A DNA stretch of 64,000 nt from Ilex aquifolium (Eukaryota; Streptophyta; Magnoliopsida; Aquifoliales; Aquifoliaceae): assembly GCA_951799425.1 (NCBI GenBank), contig OX637396.1, forward strand, positions 33,348,701-33,412,700. Direction: 5' to 3'. The notes under the pieces are model-generated. The model was not told where the DNA came from. It was given only the letters and a program-made list of their open reading frames with translations, and did not search any database. The number at the start of each line of letters is the position of its first letter. The stretch's first letter is position 1. Both the position numbers and the translations under genes were made by a program. Of this stretch, positions 24,401 through 34,255 are shown in pieces.

Positions 24401-25662
24401 TTTGAATAATAACTATATGCACATTCCCTAATTATTGGTGTTATATATGAATGTGGTTGTTACATATGTTTATTGATTTTGGAAGAGTTGACAGATTGAT
24501 TTTATTAATTTGTTCAGGTTTGTTTAGTAGCTATATTTGTATAGTAGTTGTATGTTGATTAATTTTGGCACAAGTGACGAAATGGTTATTAGTCAATGGC
24601 TATTATGTTGTTGTAGTATTTGCTCAATGTAAGTGTATTAATACTAGACTGTGGTATAATGGTGAGTCCTATGATTGGTTTGGATCGTGTTTTTTTTAAG
24701 TACAAGTTTTTTAAAAAGTAATAAATAGGCATATCTATTATTACTATCGTTTTAAGGTTTTTTTATGAAATTTGAAGATTGTGTTATCAAGTTGTTATTT
24801 TTTTTGGGTGCCTGTTTTTGAACGAAATTTGGTCAAATTGTTATAGAAAATTTTTGGGTGCCTGTTTTGGAATGAAATTTTGTCGAATTGTTTTTGAAAA
24901 TAGTCGGCCAATTTTAATTTGTGTAACTACAGAAAGGAAAGAAAAACAAGTTTCTATTTGAAATATTTATACTACAGGATCTCTGTTTGATTTAATTATG
25001 TTTCTGTGCCTTTAGGCACCGGTGATTTATCAATTTTCTATATAGGTTCATATTTTTATGGTTTCCTATTTTCAAAAGAAACCATGTCAAAATTTTGAAA
25101 AAATATTGGGTTATTAATAGATTAATTGATTTATGTGACCCAAATTTTTTTTTTACTATATTGATTTTACTTTCTTTAACTAAATGAAATAAAGAATAAC
25201 CTACATCTAATTAATTGGATGTTCGTGGGCTGCAAATAACATTCAGTCATTGGTTATTTGCCTTGGTTTTCTCTTTATGTGTATGTTGTGTGAACTGAGT
25301 GTAGTAAAGTGAACCAAACACATGTTGTGTGATTGATTTATTTTGATTGGAATTGATGGTTGTCAAAGTTTGATGGGTTCGAGATGGTAATTTTTGAGGG
25401 AATTTTGATTGTGAACTCTGATTATTGTTATGTCAGATTGTGAACTGTGAATTCAAGAGATTTTGAGTTTTGTAGACAAGTTGTGAATTTCCTGAACTCT
25501 TATTGTTAGGGCAATCTCTACCGAAATAGTAATTGCCAAAAAATGTCAACCTGTTTATATTGATTTCAATTTTTTTAATTAAAACAACTTAAAATAATTT
25601 TTTTTTTCAAATTAATCGGTTGGTTTACATTGCATTGTGCCTTCAGGCACGGGTTATTCTAA
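21467..25662 (+). mobile_element. Helitron candidate, about 4.2 kb
   Basis: The left end TCTATATTTATAATATAAAACA follows an A and matches the mini-Helitron at 18671. The right end has a perfect hairpin GTGCCTTCAGGCAC (25637-25650), then GGGTTATTCTAA before a T. A second hairpin, GTGCCTTTAGGCAC, lies inside at 25006-25019 with a poorer end, so the element may be composite or may have read through an older terminator. No Rep or helicase motifs were seen. The interior includes a 5'UTR-like CT-rich stretch and a short ATG frame at 21892, possibly captured host sequence. Confidence 0.42.
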
Positions 25663-25826
25663 TTAGTAATAAAAGTTAACATAAGGACTACATTGCAATG
25701 CATTTAATACAATTAAGGTGCAATGTGAAGAATATAATATTTTAGGGTAAAAAGTGAGAATTTATAAATATTTCAGGGTGTAAAGTAAAATTCCCATAAA
25801 TCAAATTGAAAACAGAGCCAAGCAGA
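25663..25826. other. 3' flank of the CNL pseudogene
   Basis: Short AT-rich stretch between the Helitron end and the CNL stop codon; presumably old 3' UTR. No polyadenylation signal was assigned with confidence. Confidence 0.45.
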
Positions 25827-27764
25827 TTAAAAGGGAAAGAAATGGAACCTGAGAGAACGAATCTGAACGTAGGGGATGTGAGCAATCTTGGGCCAATCTT
25901 CTCCACTCTCCTTGGAATACCGTCCTTCAAGAAGTGGGCATCCATGTATTTTAAGGATCAAAAGTGTGTCAAGTATCCTTTCGTTCGGTAAGGGACCCAA
26001 CTCAGGGCAATTCTTGATTTCCAGATGCTCAAGAGAGGTCAGCTTCTGGAGCCCCTCAGAGAGAGACTCAATCTCAGGGCAATTTTTGATTTGCAGACGC
26101 TCAAGAGAGGTCAGGTTTGGAAGCCCCTTAGAGAAAGACTCGAGATTTGAGAATTCATCAATACAAAGGAATTTTAGAGTAGCAGGAAGAAAACACAGAG
26201 TCCGGAAAAGAAAGTAGCTCTGGATATACATGATCCATGGTGAAACTCCTAAGAGAGGAGAGTCTTTGCAGGCCCCACACTGATAGAGGCTTTAGTTCTC
26301 CGTAATTGCAGATAGATATCTCTTCTAGGTTGGGGGGCAAATTCTGGTGAGGAAAGGACTCGAGACTTTTACAATTACGTATAGTGAGGGATTTAAGGAA
26401 TGTGAAGCTTTGACTCTGGCTAGGAAAGTAAAAGGGGATTTTCAAACCAATCAATTTCAAGACTTACTAAGTTGGGAGTGAGCAAACCACTCCCTGAGAG
26501 CGAGTGGGGGATTTGATATTTCAACCGACATCCAAATTCTTGCATGTATGGTAGAAAACGCTCCAAATTGGGCCAATTACTGATCCCAAAACTTCCTGAC
26601 ATGATGCTCTGTTCGACAGTCTCTTTAACACACTCCAAATTCCCGCAATTCTCAATATAAACTGATTTAAGCGTGGAGTGAAGAGTGTCTATTGGGAAAG
26701 AACTTAGAGAGGAGCAATTACTGAGGAACAAGTATTCAAGACGAGCGATGCAATTAGGGATGGACTCCAGAGAATCACAAGCTTCAACAACAAGATGACT
26801 AATCGTGGGTGGGAGACTGTCCTCTGGAAAAGAGACAAGCTTTGGGCACTTGAGGATTTCCAACTTCTTGAGAGATGCAAGGCTTTTCAGGTCAGAAGGC
26901 AATCTCTCCAGATTTTCACAAAATTTTACAAACAAACGGGAAAGGTTTTCTGGTGCAAACCCATTCTGCCACAAAGTCACCAACGGGGCACAATTTTTAA
27001 TTTCAAAATCTTTAAGTGACACCAACACATTCATGAACTCCTTCGGCAGATGAGTTAGACCCGGCATATTCTCAATTTTCAATGTGTTTAATGAGGGTAA
27101 TTTGATAAAACTTTTCAACACAGCCTCATCACAATTTGTTATCTCTAAATTGCCAAGAAAGAAAAGTCTTAAAAGTGGAACACTCACCAATTTATGACAA
27201 TTGCGTATAATAAGCCGACGAAGGCGAGGGAAAATGCCTTTAAAATCAACACCATAAGAAAAAGACCATTCCTCCCATTTTGACATCTCGCCAAACAACA
27301 GAATCTTAAGTGATGGAAATGGAATCTCCAAAGTACTACCGCCATAATTGAACTCTGCACCCACGCTTTTCACAGCATGCATGTCTCCTATGTACAGTTC
27401 TTTGAGCAAGGGTAGCTGGCCAAGTGGTGGTAAAAACTCGCATTTTTTACAACCTTGAAGACTAATATACACTGTTTTAGAGAATGATGGATCTCCAATC
27501 CAACTTGGAAATGTGATGCCCCTGTAGAACTCAATTGTCAGGCTTTTTAATTCTCTATGCGGCCGTAGCATTTGAAGTACACCAACTTGCAGCCCATCAT
27601 TTTTGAGAATCTTCAATGTCACCATTCCATTTAAATTCCAACTCATTAATATCTTGCTTACAACTTAAGTTAGCCTCCTTTGCATCCCGCACATCCATAC
27701 CATTTTCTAACCCTACAATAGATAGCATCCCTCTCAGAAGCAATAGGTTGTTCAAATCTCCGAG
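25827..27764 (-). pseudogene. CNL pseudogene, segment 3: C-terminal LRR domain
   Basis: Resumes after the LINE with ELGDLNNLLLLRGMLSIVGL and the family's DAKEANLSCKQDINELEFKW. An extra base in a T5 run (27600-27604, plus strand) shifts the frame before MLRPHRELKSLTIEFYRG. A long series of degenerate LRRs follows (PPLGQLPLLKELYIG, LKKLEILKCPKLVSFPE). Two further single-base shifts lie near 26449 and 26183. The end is typical: NCPELGPLPNERI, GCPLLEGRYSKESGEDWPKI, AHIPYVQIRS. LRRs of this class decide recognition specificity and contact the NB-ARC. Homopolymer indels could in principle be assembly errors, but the transposon insertions could not. Confidence 0.95.
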
Positions 27765-27802
27765 TTTTTTTTTTTGAAAGAAATCAGATCTATAACATTT
27801 CA

Positions 27803-30800
27803 TTACGTTGGGAAGTGTTGATTACAATCGCTAGATAAAAAAGCCTTAAGCTCGGGGGGAGGGCAGCGCACCCAACTCAAAGGAATTGAGTTAGATAATT
27901 TCATAGCTGCGACCCAATGAGCTGCTCTGTTGAGAGCCCTTGGCTTGTGAAGAAAGCTTAAATTGAAAGCATTGGCAAAATAGCGAATATCACAAACAAA
28001 AGCATTGATATCCCATGGGGGAGCATCTTCCGAGACACACAACTTGATTAACTCCAGGTTATCGCTAGAAACAATAGCATCACGAAGCCCAGAATCAGAG
28101 ACCAAGAGGCAAGCTTCTCTTACCGCGGCTGCTTCCGAGTATAAACAGGATACGGCCGGAATCCTCTTAGCAATTCCCTCCACAATAGTATCATTTGGAC
28201 CTTTCAGGATCACCCCGATAGCAGCTTCACTCTTCTTAAATGCACCATCACAACACAAAAAAGGAGTGGAGCCAGAATCATGCTCCAGTTGAAGAGGAAT
28301 GGAACCAGTAGCATTTTCTTGCTGCACCTCACGTCTACCAACATCAGAAACAGGCTGCTGCACCTCACGCCTGCCAAAACCAGGTACCACCTGCTGCACC
28401 TCACGCCTACATATATCTGCCATCATCACTTCACTCCACATTTTCTGAGCTCTCAGCAAAGTAGCAAGAGCATTGGGTTCTTGCTGCTTAAAGACAAAAT
28501 TATTCCTAGCATTCCAGATGGCCCAAGCAGTCGTAGCCACTCTCCCCATAATCTCAAGTGAGCAGGTAAAATTCTTAATAACATCCACAAGGGTTGATGC
28601 CCACTGTAACACCGAAACATGAGATTCCAACTCCAATCTCAAACCCAGATCAGACCCAAACCAAACCTTCTTAACCCAATTACACTCAAATAGAAGATGT
28701 TCAACGGATTCAACCATCACACCACAAATTTGGCACCGAGGAGAGTCAGCACACTTCCTCTTAAATAAATTCTCACATGTGGCCAAAGCATTACAACAAA
28801 CTTTCCACCAAAAGTGCTTGACTTTTGGTAAGGCCCTCATTTGCCAAACAATAGACCAAAATTTTGGGTGAGGAGAAAGAGAAGAAGAAGACATCAATGA
28901 GGAGGAGGGATCAAAAGAAACAGCAAGGGAGTAACCTGATTTGACGGAATAGGCCCCTTTTGGATTTAGCCTCCAAATACGCCTATCTGCAGCAGGAATC
29001 ATCGGAAGTGGAATAGCTATAATGGCCTGACTCTCCTTCTCATTGAAAAGCCTTCTAATAAGTTCTGTGTTCCACTCCCTAGTGTTAGGGGAAAAGAGCT
29101 GATTCACCCTGGAAATATGACAGTCGCGAGGTCTTGGAGACCGAATAACACCGTCATCGAAATGGGGAATCCACCTGTCTTCCCAAACATTAATTCCATT
29201 TCCATCCATGACTTGCCAGATCAGGCCTTTCTCCAAAAGCTCTCTTCCTTTTATAAGACTGTTCCACACCCAAGATGGCCTCGCTCCCTTCTTAGCTTTC
29301 ATGAAATCATCGTCAGGAAAATAAATAGATTTTAAAAACTTTGCCCAAAAAGAATCAGGTTTCTGGATTAACCGCCAACATTGTTTAGCAAGCAACGCCT
29401 GATTTAAGAGATTGAACTCTTTAAAACCCATCCCTCCTCTTGCTTTAGCTTCAACCATCCTATCCCAACACTTCCAGTAAATACCTCTCTTGTCCCCTCC
29501 TCCACCCCACCAAAAACCCCTCACAAATTTATTGATTTTTTCACAAAAATTCTTGGGGAAAGCAAGGATCGACATAGCATAATTTGGGATCGCTTGAATG
29601 ACTGCCTTAATCAAAATCTCTTTGCCTGCCGGAGAAAGAAATTGACTTTTCCACCCCTGCAGCTTCTTCACAATCCTCTCTAGAAGATATCCAAACATCT
29701 CACTCTTTGCATTACCATACAAGAAAGGCAGACCCAAATATTTAACCCCTCGGTCCAATGGGTTTAATCCCAGCAACTGACAAAAATGATATTTTTGATC
29801 ATCCGTTGCGTTAGCCGAGAAGAGAATACCAGATTTTTGCTGATTCAAACACTGGCCCGAGGCAGCACAAAAATTGTTCAGGACATTCAGGACATTCAAA
29901 ATATCTTGATCCTTTGCTTTAAAGAAGAAAAAAGAGTCATCCGCAAAGAATAAGTGTGAGATAGCAGGACTTCCTCTCCGTACTTTGATGCCCGAAAATT
30001 TACGTCCTTCCACTCCTTTAAGCAACATAGAAGACAAGACATCAGCAACCAAAATAAACAGATACGGGGAAATGGGATCACCTTGTCTAATTCCTCTCTG
30101 TGGATTGACCTCACACTTTAGCTCCCCGCTAATAAACACTTGAAAACTCACAGTCCTAACACACTGGATGATTAACTGCACCCACCGTTGATCAAACCCC
30201 AGCTTGAGCATTACAGCCTCCAAGAAATCCCATTCTATTCTGTCATAAGCTTTGCTAATATCCATCTTGATAGCCAAATCAGGGACCTTGCCTTTCTTTC
30301 TCAGCCGCATGTGATGAAGAACCTCATTAGCAATTATAATACTGTCCTGAATTTGCCTATTAGGGACAAAAGCTGCCTGTTGGGGCGAAATAAGAGCAGG
30401 CAGAAGACCTTTCATTCTATTGGCTAAAACCTTTGAAATCACCTTGTACACGAAATTGCATAGCGCAATAGGTCTGAACTGGGAAATCTTTTCCGGCGAA
30501 TCTTCCTTTGGGATGAGGACAATATTAGTCTTATTCAAATCCCGAAGCAAAAATCCCCCCTCAAAAAACTGCCTCACGACTCTTCCCACATCATCCCCAA
30601 CAATGTGCCAATAAGAGTGGAAAAAAATACCTGGAAATCCGTCAGGGCCAGGGGCCTTGAGAGCCCCCAACTGCATAACAGCATTCTTCACCTCTGCATC
30701 CTGGATCGGCTCGAGCAGCTTAAGATTCATAGCCTCAGTAACTTTTCTGTCCACATTCTCCAACACCTCTGCAAAATCTCTGTGTCCCACAGTAGAAAAC

Positions 30801-32005
30801 AACTCCTGAAAATACCGTTGGATATGATCGTTCAACTCCGCCTCATCTTCAATCCAGGTTGCTTCATCTGTTTTTAACCTCAGAATATGGTTGCGTTGGC
30901 GTCTCTGAATAGTGGTTAAGTGGAAAAATCTTGTATTTTGGTCCCCTGATTTTAGCCAATTTACCCTTGATCTTTGTTGCCAATAGAACTCCTCCCTTCT
31001 CCTGATTCCATCCATTTCAGTAATGATCTCCATCTCCTTCCTCATATTCTCCTCCGATGCCTCCAACATTTGTAGTTGAACTAGTTGGTCGTTTAACCCC
31101 AATAATAAATTCCTATCATTACCAAACTTCCTCCTACTCCAATCTTTAAGCTCCTTCCCACATTGTTCCAACTTCTTTGACATGGTAAACATCATTGAAC
31201 CATTCGTCACTATCTCCCAATTCTTCTTAATAATCTCCTCACATTGCTCATCCTCCATCCAGAGAGTTTCAAATTTAAAAGAGACAATCTTCCGCTTTAA
31301 ACATGGCTCCACATTAACAATAATTGGGCAGTGATCCGAACCCACCCTTGCCTCATGAATAACCTGCATATGGGGGAAGCATAAACTCCAGTCTGGATTG
31401 ACCAAGACTCTATCCAACCTTTCTTGCACATTTGCATTCCCCGGCCTATTATTTGACCATGTAAATTTTGGCCCCTTAAATTCCGTTTCAATAAGATTGC
31501 AATCTGAGATCAGGCCTTGCAATTCAATCATCTTATTGACCCTCCCTGATCTCCCCCCTTCCTTCTCCAAAATAGAACCAATGACGTTAAAATCCCCTGT
31601 CACCAACCAAGCTCCCGCAATGGATGAGGCAAGACATTTCAGCCCTTGCCATAATTTCTGCCTTCTTTCAAAATCGTTATCAGCATACAAAAATGAGCAT
31701 TGCCACTCCTGAGGATGATTATGTCTTCTACCCACAACATTAATCAAATTCTTGTTTTTGAGCGTAATTCTCAATCTTATCTCATCCTTCCACCATAAGG
31801 CCAAACCACCTGCAATTCCCCTTGGTTCAACATACTCGCCATTTGGGAAATTCATACTCCTCCTCAGCCTTTCCAATTTCTGAGATCCGTTCTTAGTCTC
31901 CATGAGGAAGACTATTGTTGGACGATGGGTATTAATTAACCCTCTCAAACTACGAACTGTCCGGGGTCGTCCCACTCCCTGACAGTTCCATGAAAGAATT
32001 AACAT
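27803..32005 (-). CDS. LINE ORF2: endonuclease, reverse transcriptase, RNase H
   Basis: 1400 residues, uninterrupted. The APE-like endonuclease opens with LSWNCQGVGRPRTV and shows FLMETKN, TGDFNVI and SDHCPIIV. Reverse transcriptase (about residues 480-750) shows FRPIALCNFVYKVISKVLANR, KMDISKAYDRIEWDFL, GIRQGDPISPYLFILV and catalytic FADD. A zf-RVT segment (FWSIVWQMRALPKVKHFWWK, CQICG, HLLFEC) comes next. Then there is a linker with three RREVQQ repeats and a C-terminal RNase H (CDGAFKKSEAAIGVILKGP, YSEAAAVREA, SSDNLELI, NRAAHWVA). The protein nicks target DNA and primes reverse transcription in the nucleus. Start overlaps the ORF1 stop by 7 bases, which suggests coupled re-initiation. Confidence 0.95.
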   Translation of the reverse strand: MLILSWNCQGVGRPRTVRSLRGLINTHRPTIVFLMETKNGSQKLERLRRSMNFPNGEYVEPRGIAGGLALWWKDEIRLRITLKNKNLINVVGRRHNHPQEWQCSFLYADNDFERRQKLWQGLKCLASSIAGAWLVTGDFNVIGSILEKEGGRSGRVNKMIELQGLISDCNLIETEFKGPKFTWSNNRPGNANVQERLDRVLVNPDWSLCFPHMQVIHEARVGSDHCPIIVNVEPCLKRKIVSFKFETLWMEDEQCEEIIKKNWEIVTNGSMMFTMSKKLEQCGKELKDWSRRKFGNDRNLLLGLNDQLVQLQMLEASEENMRKEMEIITEMDGIRRREEFYWQQRSRVNWLKSGDQNTRFFHLTTIQRRQRNHILRLKTDEATWIEDEAELNDHIQRYFQELFSTVGHRDFAEVLENVDRKVTEAMNLKLLEPIQDAEVKNAVMQLGALKAPGPDGFPGIFFHSYWHIVGDDVGRVVRQFFEGGFLLRDLNKTNIVLIPKEDSPEKISQFRPIALCNFVYKVISKVLANRMKGLLPALISPQQAAFVPNRQIQDSIIIANEVLHHMRLRKKGKVPDLAIKMDISKAYDRIEWDFLEAVMLKLGFDQRWVQLIIQCVRTVSFQVFISGELKCEVNPQRGIRQGDPISPYLFILVADVLSSMLLKGVEGRKFSGIKVRRGSPAISHLFFADDSFFFFKAKDQDILNVLNVLNNFCAASGQCLNQQKSGILFSANATDDQKYHFCQLLGLNPLDRGVKYLGLPFLYGNAKSEMFGYLLERIVKKLQGWKSQFLSPAGKEILIKAVIQAIPNYAMSILAFPKNFCEKINKFVRGFWWGGGGDKRGIYWKCWDRMVEAKARGGMGFKEFNLLNQALLAKQCWRLIQKPDSFWAKFLKSIYFPDDDFMKAKKGARPSWVWNSLIKGRELLEKGLIWQVMDGNGINVWEDRWIPHFDDGVIRSPRPRDCHISRVNQLFSPNTREWNTELIRRLFNEKESQAIIAIPLPMIPAADRRIWRLNPKGAYSVKSGYSLAVSFDPSSSLMSSSSLSPHPKFWSIVWQMRALPKVKHFWWKVCCNALATCENLFKRKCADSPRCQICGVMVESVEHLLFECNWVKKVWFGSDLGLRLELESHVSVLQWASTLVDVIKNFTCSLEIMGRVATTAWAIWNARNNFVFKQQEPNALATLLRAQKMWSEVMMADICRREVQQVVPGFGRREVQQPVSDVGRREVQQENATGSIPLQLEHDSGSTPFLCCDGAFKKSEAAIGVILKGPNDTIVEGIAKRIPAVSCLYSEAAAVREACLLVSDSGLRDAIVSSDNLELIKLCVSEDAPPWDINAFVCDIRYFANAFNLSFLHKPRALNRAAHWVAAMKLSNSIPLSWVRCPPPELKAFLSSDCNQHFPT
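28322..28412 (-). repeat. Tandem repeat in LINE ORF2 linker
   Basis: Three copies of a unit of about 42 bases encode RREVQQ-containing peptides (CRREVQQVVPGFG, RREVQQPVSDVG, RREVQQENATG) between the zf-RVT segment and RNase H. The unit length is a multiple of three and frame is kept. Confidence 0.85.
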
Positions 32006-33783
32006 GGAGACTGTGGCTGTTGAAGGCCAGCCACCACCACCCTTTTCGAATCCATATCCTCTCTACCGTTCTCAAAAGGGATGCTTGAAATCGTAGAATT
32101 CCACTGGGTAAAACAAAAATTAAGATTATTCTCACCTTGATCCTCCTGATTCGCTTCTGGTGCTTGAACTTCATGCTCTGTTAAAGTAGCCAAAGGGATT
32201 TCTGAATGAGAAGATTTTTTGTTCCTTCCCCCTTTACCTCCCCTAGGGCACCGACTTGCCTTTTTTGACCTCTTCGTATGTCTTCTAACTGCCTGAGATT
32301 GCACTGAGAAGGACTCCTCCGGATTCTTGAACGCAACCTTAACTCTCTGCTCAAGCGTAAGAACCTCCCCTCCCTTCTGCTTCTTGCTGGAACCCAAGTC
32401 CCCACTAATCGCCTCCTCCGGCTGTGCCTTTCTTTTTATTGCTAAGGATTGGAATTTTTTCTGTAGTCTTTCTTCAGCGATGACAATATCAGCTCCCAAT
32501 CTAAGTAACTGAGTCCAAATACCTTCAGCCCCAATAGTTTGGGCTCCATTTAAATCTGGGCCTTCAATAGCCTCTGGGCTTTCTGATGGTTCCGTCACAA
32601 AGTAACCATTAGACCCTGCACCTTTCTCAATCAACTGCTTCCCAATAGCAATAGGAACAATCTTTGGCCCACACAGCTTTGGCCTTTGACATACTTCCAC
32701 ATTCTCATTTGAATTGGGCCCTAAGTCTTTGGGGGCCGTTAGGCCCAAATCTCCCACCTCAGATGGATTATTACAATAATCTTGATCCTGAATATTAAAA
32801 TCTTCTTGTGGCAAAGGGAGCTTGGCTTTCCCACGTAACAACTCCTTATCAACTCTTACCAACTCTACTGCATGAGCCTTACCCTGACTCCCTGCAAGAG
32901 TGTGCTCTTCCACATTGTTCCTATCACGCAACCTTCTTGCAGACAGAACCTCCTCACGCTCCGGTATCCTTTCAGCATCTCCGGCGACCGTCTTTTTGTG
33001 ATCTTTCCACCTCTGTTTTTCCTTTGCATCTTGTGCAATTTTGGACCAATTTTCTCTATAGAAACCCGCAAACTGAGTAGCCTGTGCTCGCAACTCAGGA
33101 CCAAACTCACTTTGGTTACCCTTCCTTCTTCTGTTACACTGATTCTGAGTATGACCAATCCTCCCACAAATATAACAAAAATCAGACAATCGTTCATATT
33201 TAAAGCGTATCCACAAATCATCCTGTTTTTCACGGGCAAGAAAAAAGCCCTTCTTCAAAGGTTCAGTAAGATCAATTTCACACTTAACTCTTAGAAAGTG
33301 CCTATGAAGCATAAGTTCACCTTCTGCCTCGTCCACCTGTACTGGCTCCCCAATAATCTTGCTGATCTTCCAGGCATTACTTCTAGTCATCATGTCAAGA
33401 GGCAATCCCCAAATCTGGATCCAATACTCAGCTTTGTAGAAGTCATAATCACTCAGTGAACACTGTGGGACACATTTCTTCAAAACGATCAATGCTCCCA
33501 TAACCGACCAAGGACCCTCCTCAAAGATTTTATCTCTATCCTCCTCATCCTGGAACATAAACATGAATGTATTCTTTTCCCAAAAAGTTATAGAAAAACC
33601 TTTTGTTGTTTTCCACGAGGCCTGCAGAACACTAGATACACCTTGCTTATTGAGGGCAACGTCTGAAAATATTTTCCCCACCATACACACTTGTTGAACC
33701 TCCTTTGAGTTAGCTGGATCAGGCAGTAGAGAAATACGAGGGTGGATATGGGCAAGTGAATCAGCCTCTGTATCCATCGACAT
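31999..33783 (-). CDS. LINE ORF1: RNA-binding protein with DUF4283 and CCHC knuckle
   Basis: About 594 residues from the ATG at 33783 (MSMDTEADSLAHIHPRIS). An upstream in-frame ATG at 34044 would add 87 very hydrophobic residues that look like translated 5' UTR, so I prefer the later start. The N-terminal third resembles the DUF4283 domain of plant L1 ORF1 and plant zinc-knuckle proteins (FWEKNTFMFMFQDEEDRDKI, FEEGPWSVMGALIVLKKC, YWIQIWGLPLDMMT). A knuckle CYICGRIGHTQNQC (CX2CX4HX4C) follows. The C-terminal half is basic and low-complexity, including RRHTKRSKKASRCPRGGKGG. ORF1 proteins bind LINE RNA to form the retrotransposition particle. The stop overlaps the ORF2 start (ATGTTAA). Confidence 0.9.
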   Translation of the reverse strand: MSMDTEADSLAHIHPRISLLPDPANSKEVQQVCMVGKIFSDVALNKQGVSSVLQASWKTTKGFSITFWEKNTFMFMFQDEEDRDKIFEEGPWSVMGALIVLKKCVPQCSLSDYDFYKAEYWIQIWGLPLDMMTRSNAWKISKIIGEPVQVDEAEGELMLHRHFLRVKCEIDLTEPLKKGFFLAREKQDDLWIRFKYERLSDFCYICGRIGHTQNQCNRRRKGNQSEFGPELRAQATQFAGFYRENWSKIAQDAKEKQRWKDHKKTVAGDAERIPEREEVLSARRLRDRNNVEEHTLAGSQGKAHAVELVRVDKELLRGKAKLPLPQEDFNIQDQDYCNNPSEVGDLGLTAPKDLGPNSNENVEVCQRPKLCGPKIVPIAIGKQLIEKGAGSNGYFVTEPSESPEAIEGPDLNGAQTIGAEGIWTQLLRLGADIVIAEERLQKKFQSLAIKRKAQPEEAISGDLGSSKKQKGGEVLTLEQRVKVAFKNPEESFSVQSQAVRRHTKRSKKASRCPRGGKGGRNKKSSHSEIPLATLTEHEVQAPEANQEDQGENNLNFCFTQWNSTISSIPFENGREDMDSKRVVVAGLQQPQSPC

Positions 33784-34255
33784 CAAAATGGGAAGGAAAG
33801 GCAGCAAGATGAGAATGAAACAGAAAGGATCAACAAAGATAACAAAGAAATCCAAGATCAGATAGTCAGGGAGAGACAAAGACAAGCCACCAACAGAGAT
33901 GAACAGGGCCAGTGAGATCCAGATCCTCGTGAGTGAGAAAACGACACAAAGAAGGGAAACAATTAAAATCTGGACAGCTCCATAAATCACATAATCAAGA
34001 GGCCAAATCAAAGCAATCAAAACCACAACGAAATCCAAATCCACAATTCGACGGCAACTAACTAGACCATCTGATTTACATCAGGACCAAGGAATCAACA
34101 AAAGCCCTAACCCACCATGAGATTAAGATAATAAACAGCGAGAGGACCACGAAGGAGCCGGACCTCAGACCTAAAGGCCAGAAAACTGAGATAATCACTC
34201 AGGAAAACCCCAGAGCAAACCTAGGGAAGTTCTCCCATAGAATTCAATAACTATT

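Larger units (their letters stand above)
27765..34255 (-). mobile_element. Full-length L1 LINE with RNase H, inserted in the CNL gene
   Basis: A 6.5-kb non-LTR retrotransposon on the minus strand. Its 3' end is an 11-base poly(A) (T-run 27765-27775 on the plus strand). A perfect target duplication, AAATCTCCGAGTT counting shared Ts, appears at 27754-27766 and 34256-34268. The 5' UTR is about 470 bases, and two long open frames overlap by 7 bases. The 3' UTR is under 30 bases. Both frames are open and the key catalytic motifs are present, so the copy looks recent and possibly competent. Insertion is clean: the CNL reading GFELGDLNNLL is restored if the LINE and one repeat are ignored. The nick site read from the duplication is GAGTT/CAAAT. 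Confidence 0.95.

Noticed and set aside
25037-25662. Separate small Helitron starting TCTATATAGG
   Set aside because: The base before TC is T, not A, and the start lacks the shared family sequence; the 21467 start fits better.
33784-34044. Upstream extension of LINE ORF1 with hydrophobic N-terminus
   Set aside because: It would be an 87-residue, membrane-like extension unknown for L1 ORF1; it is better read as 5' UTR that happens to be open.
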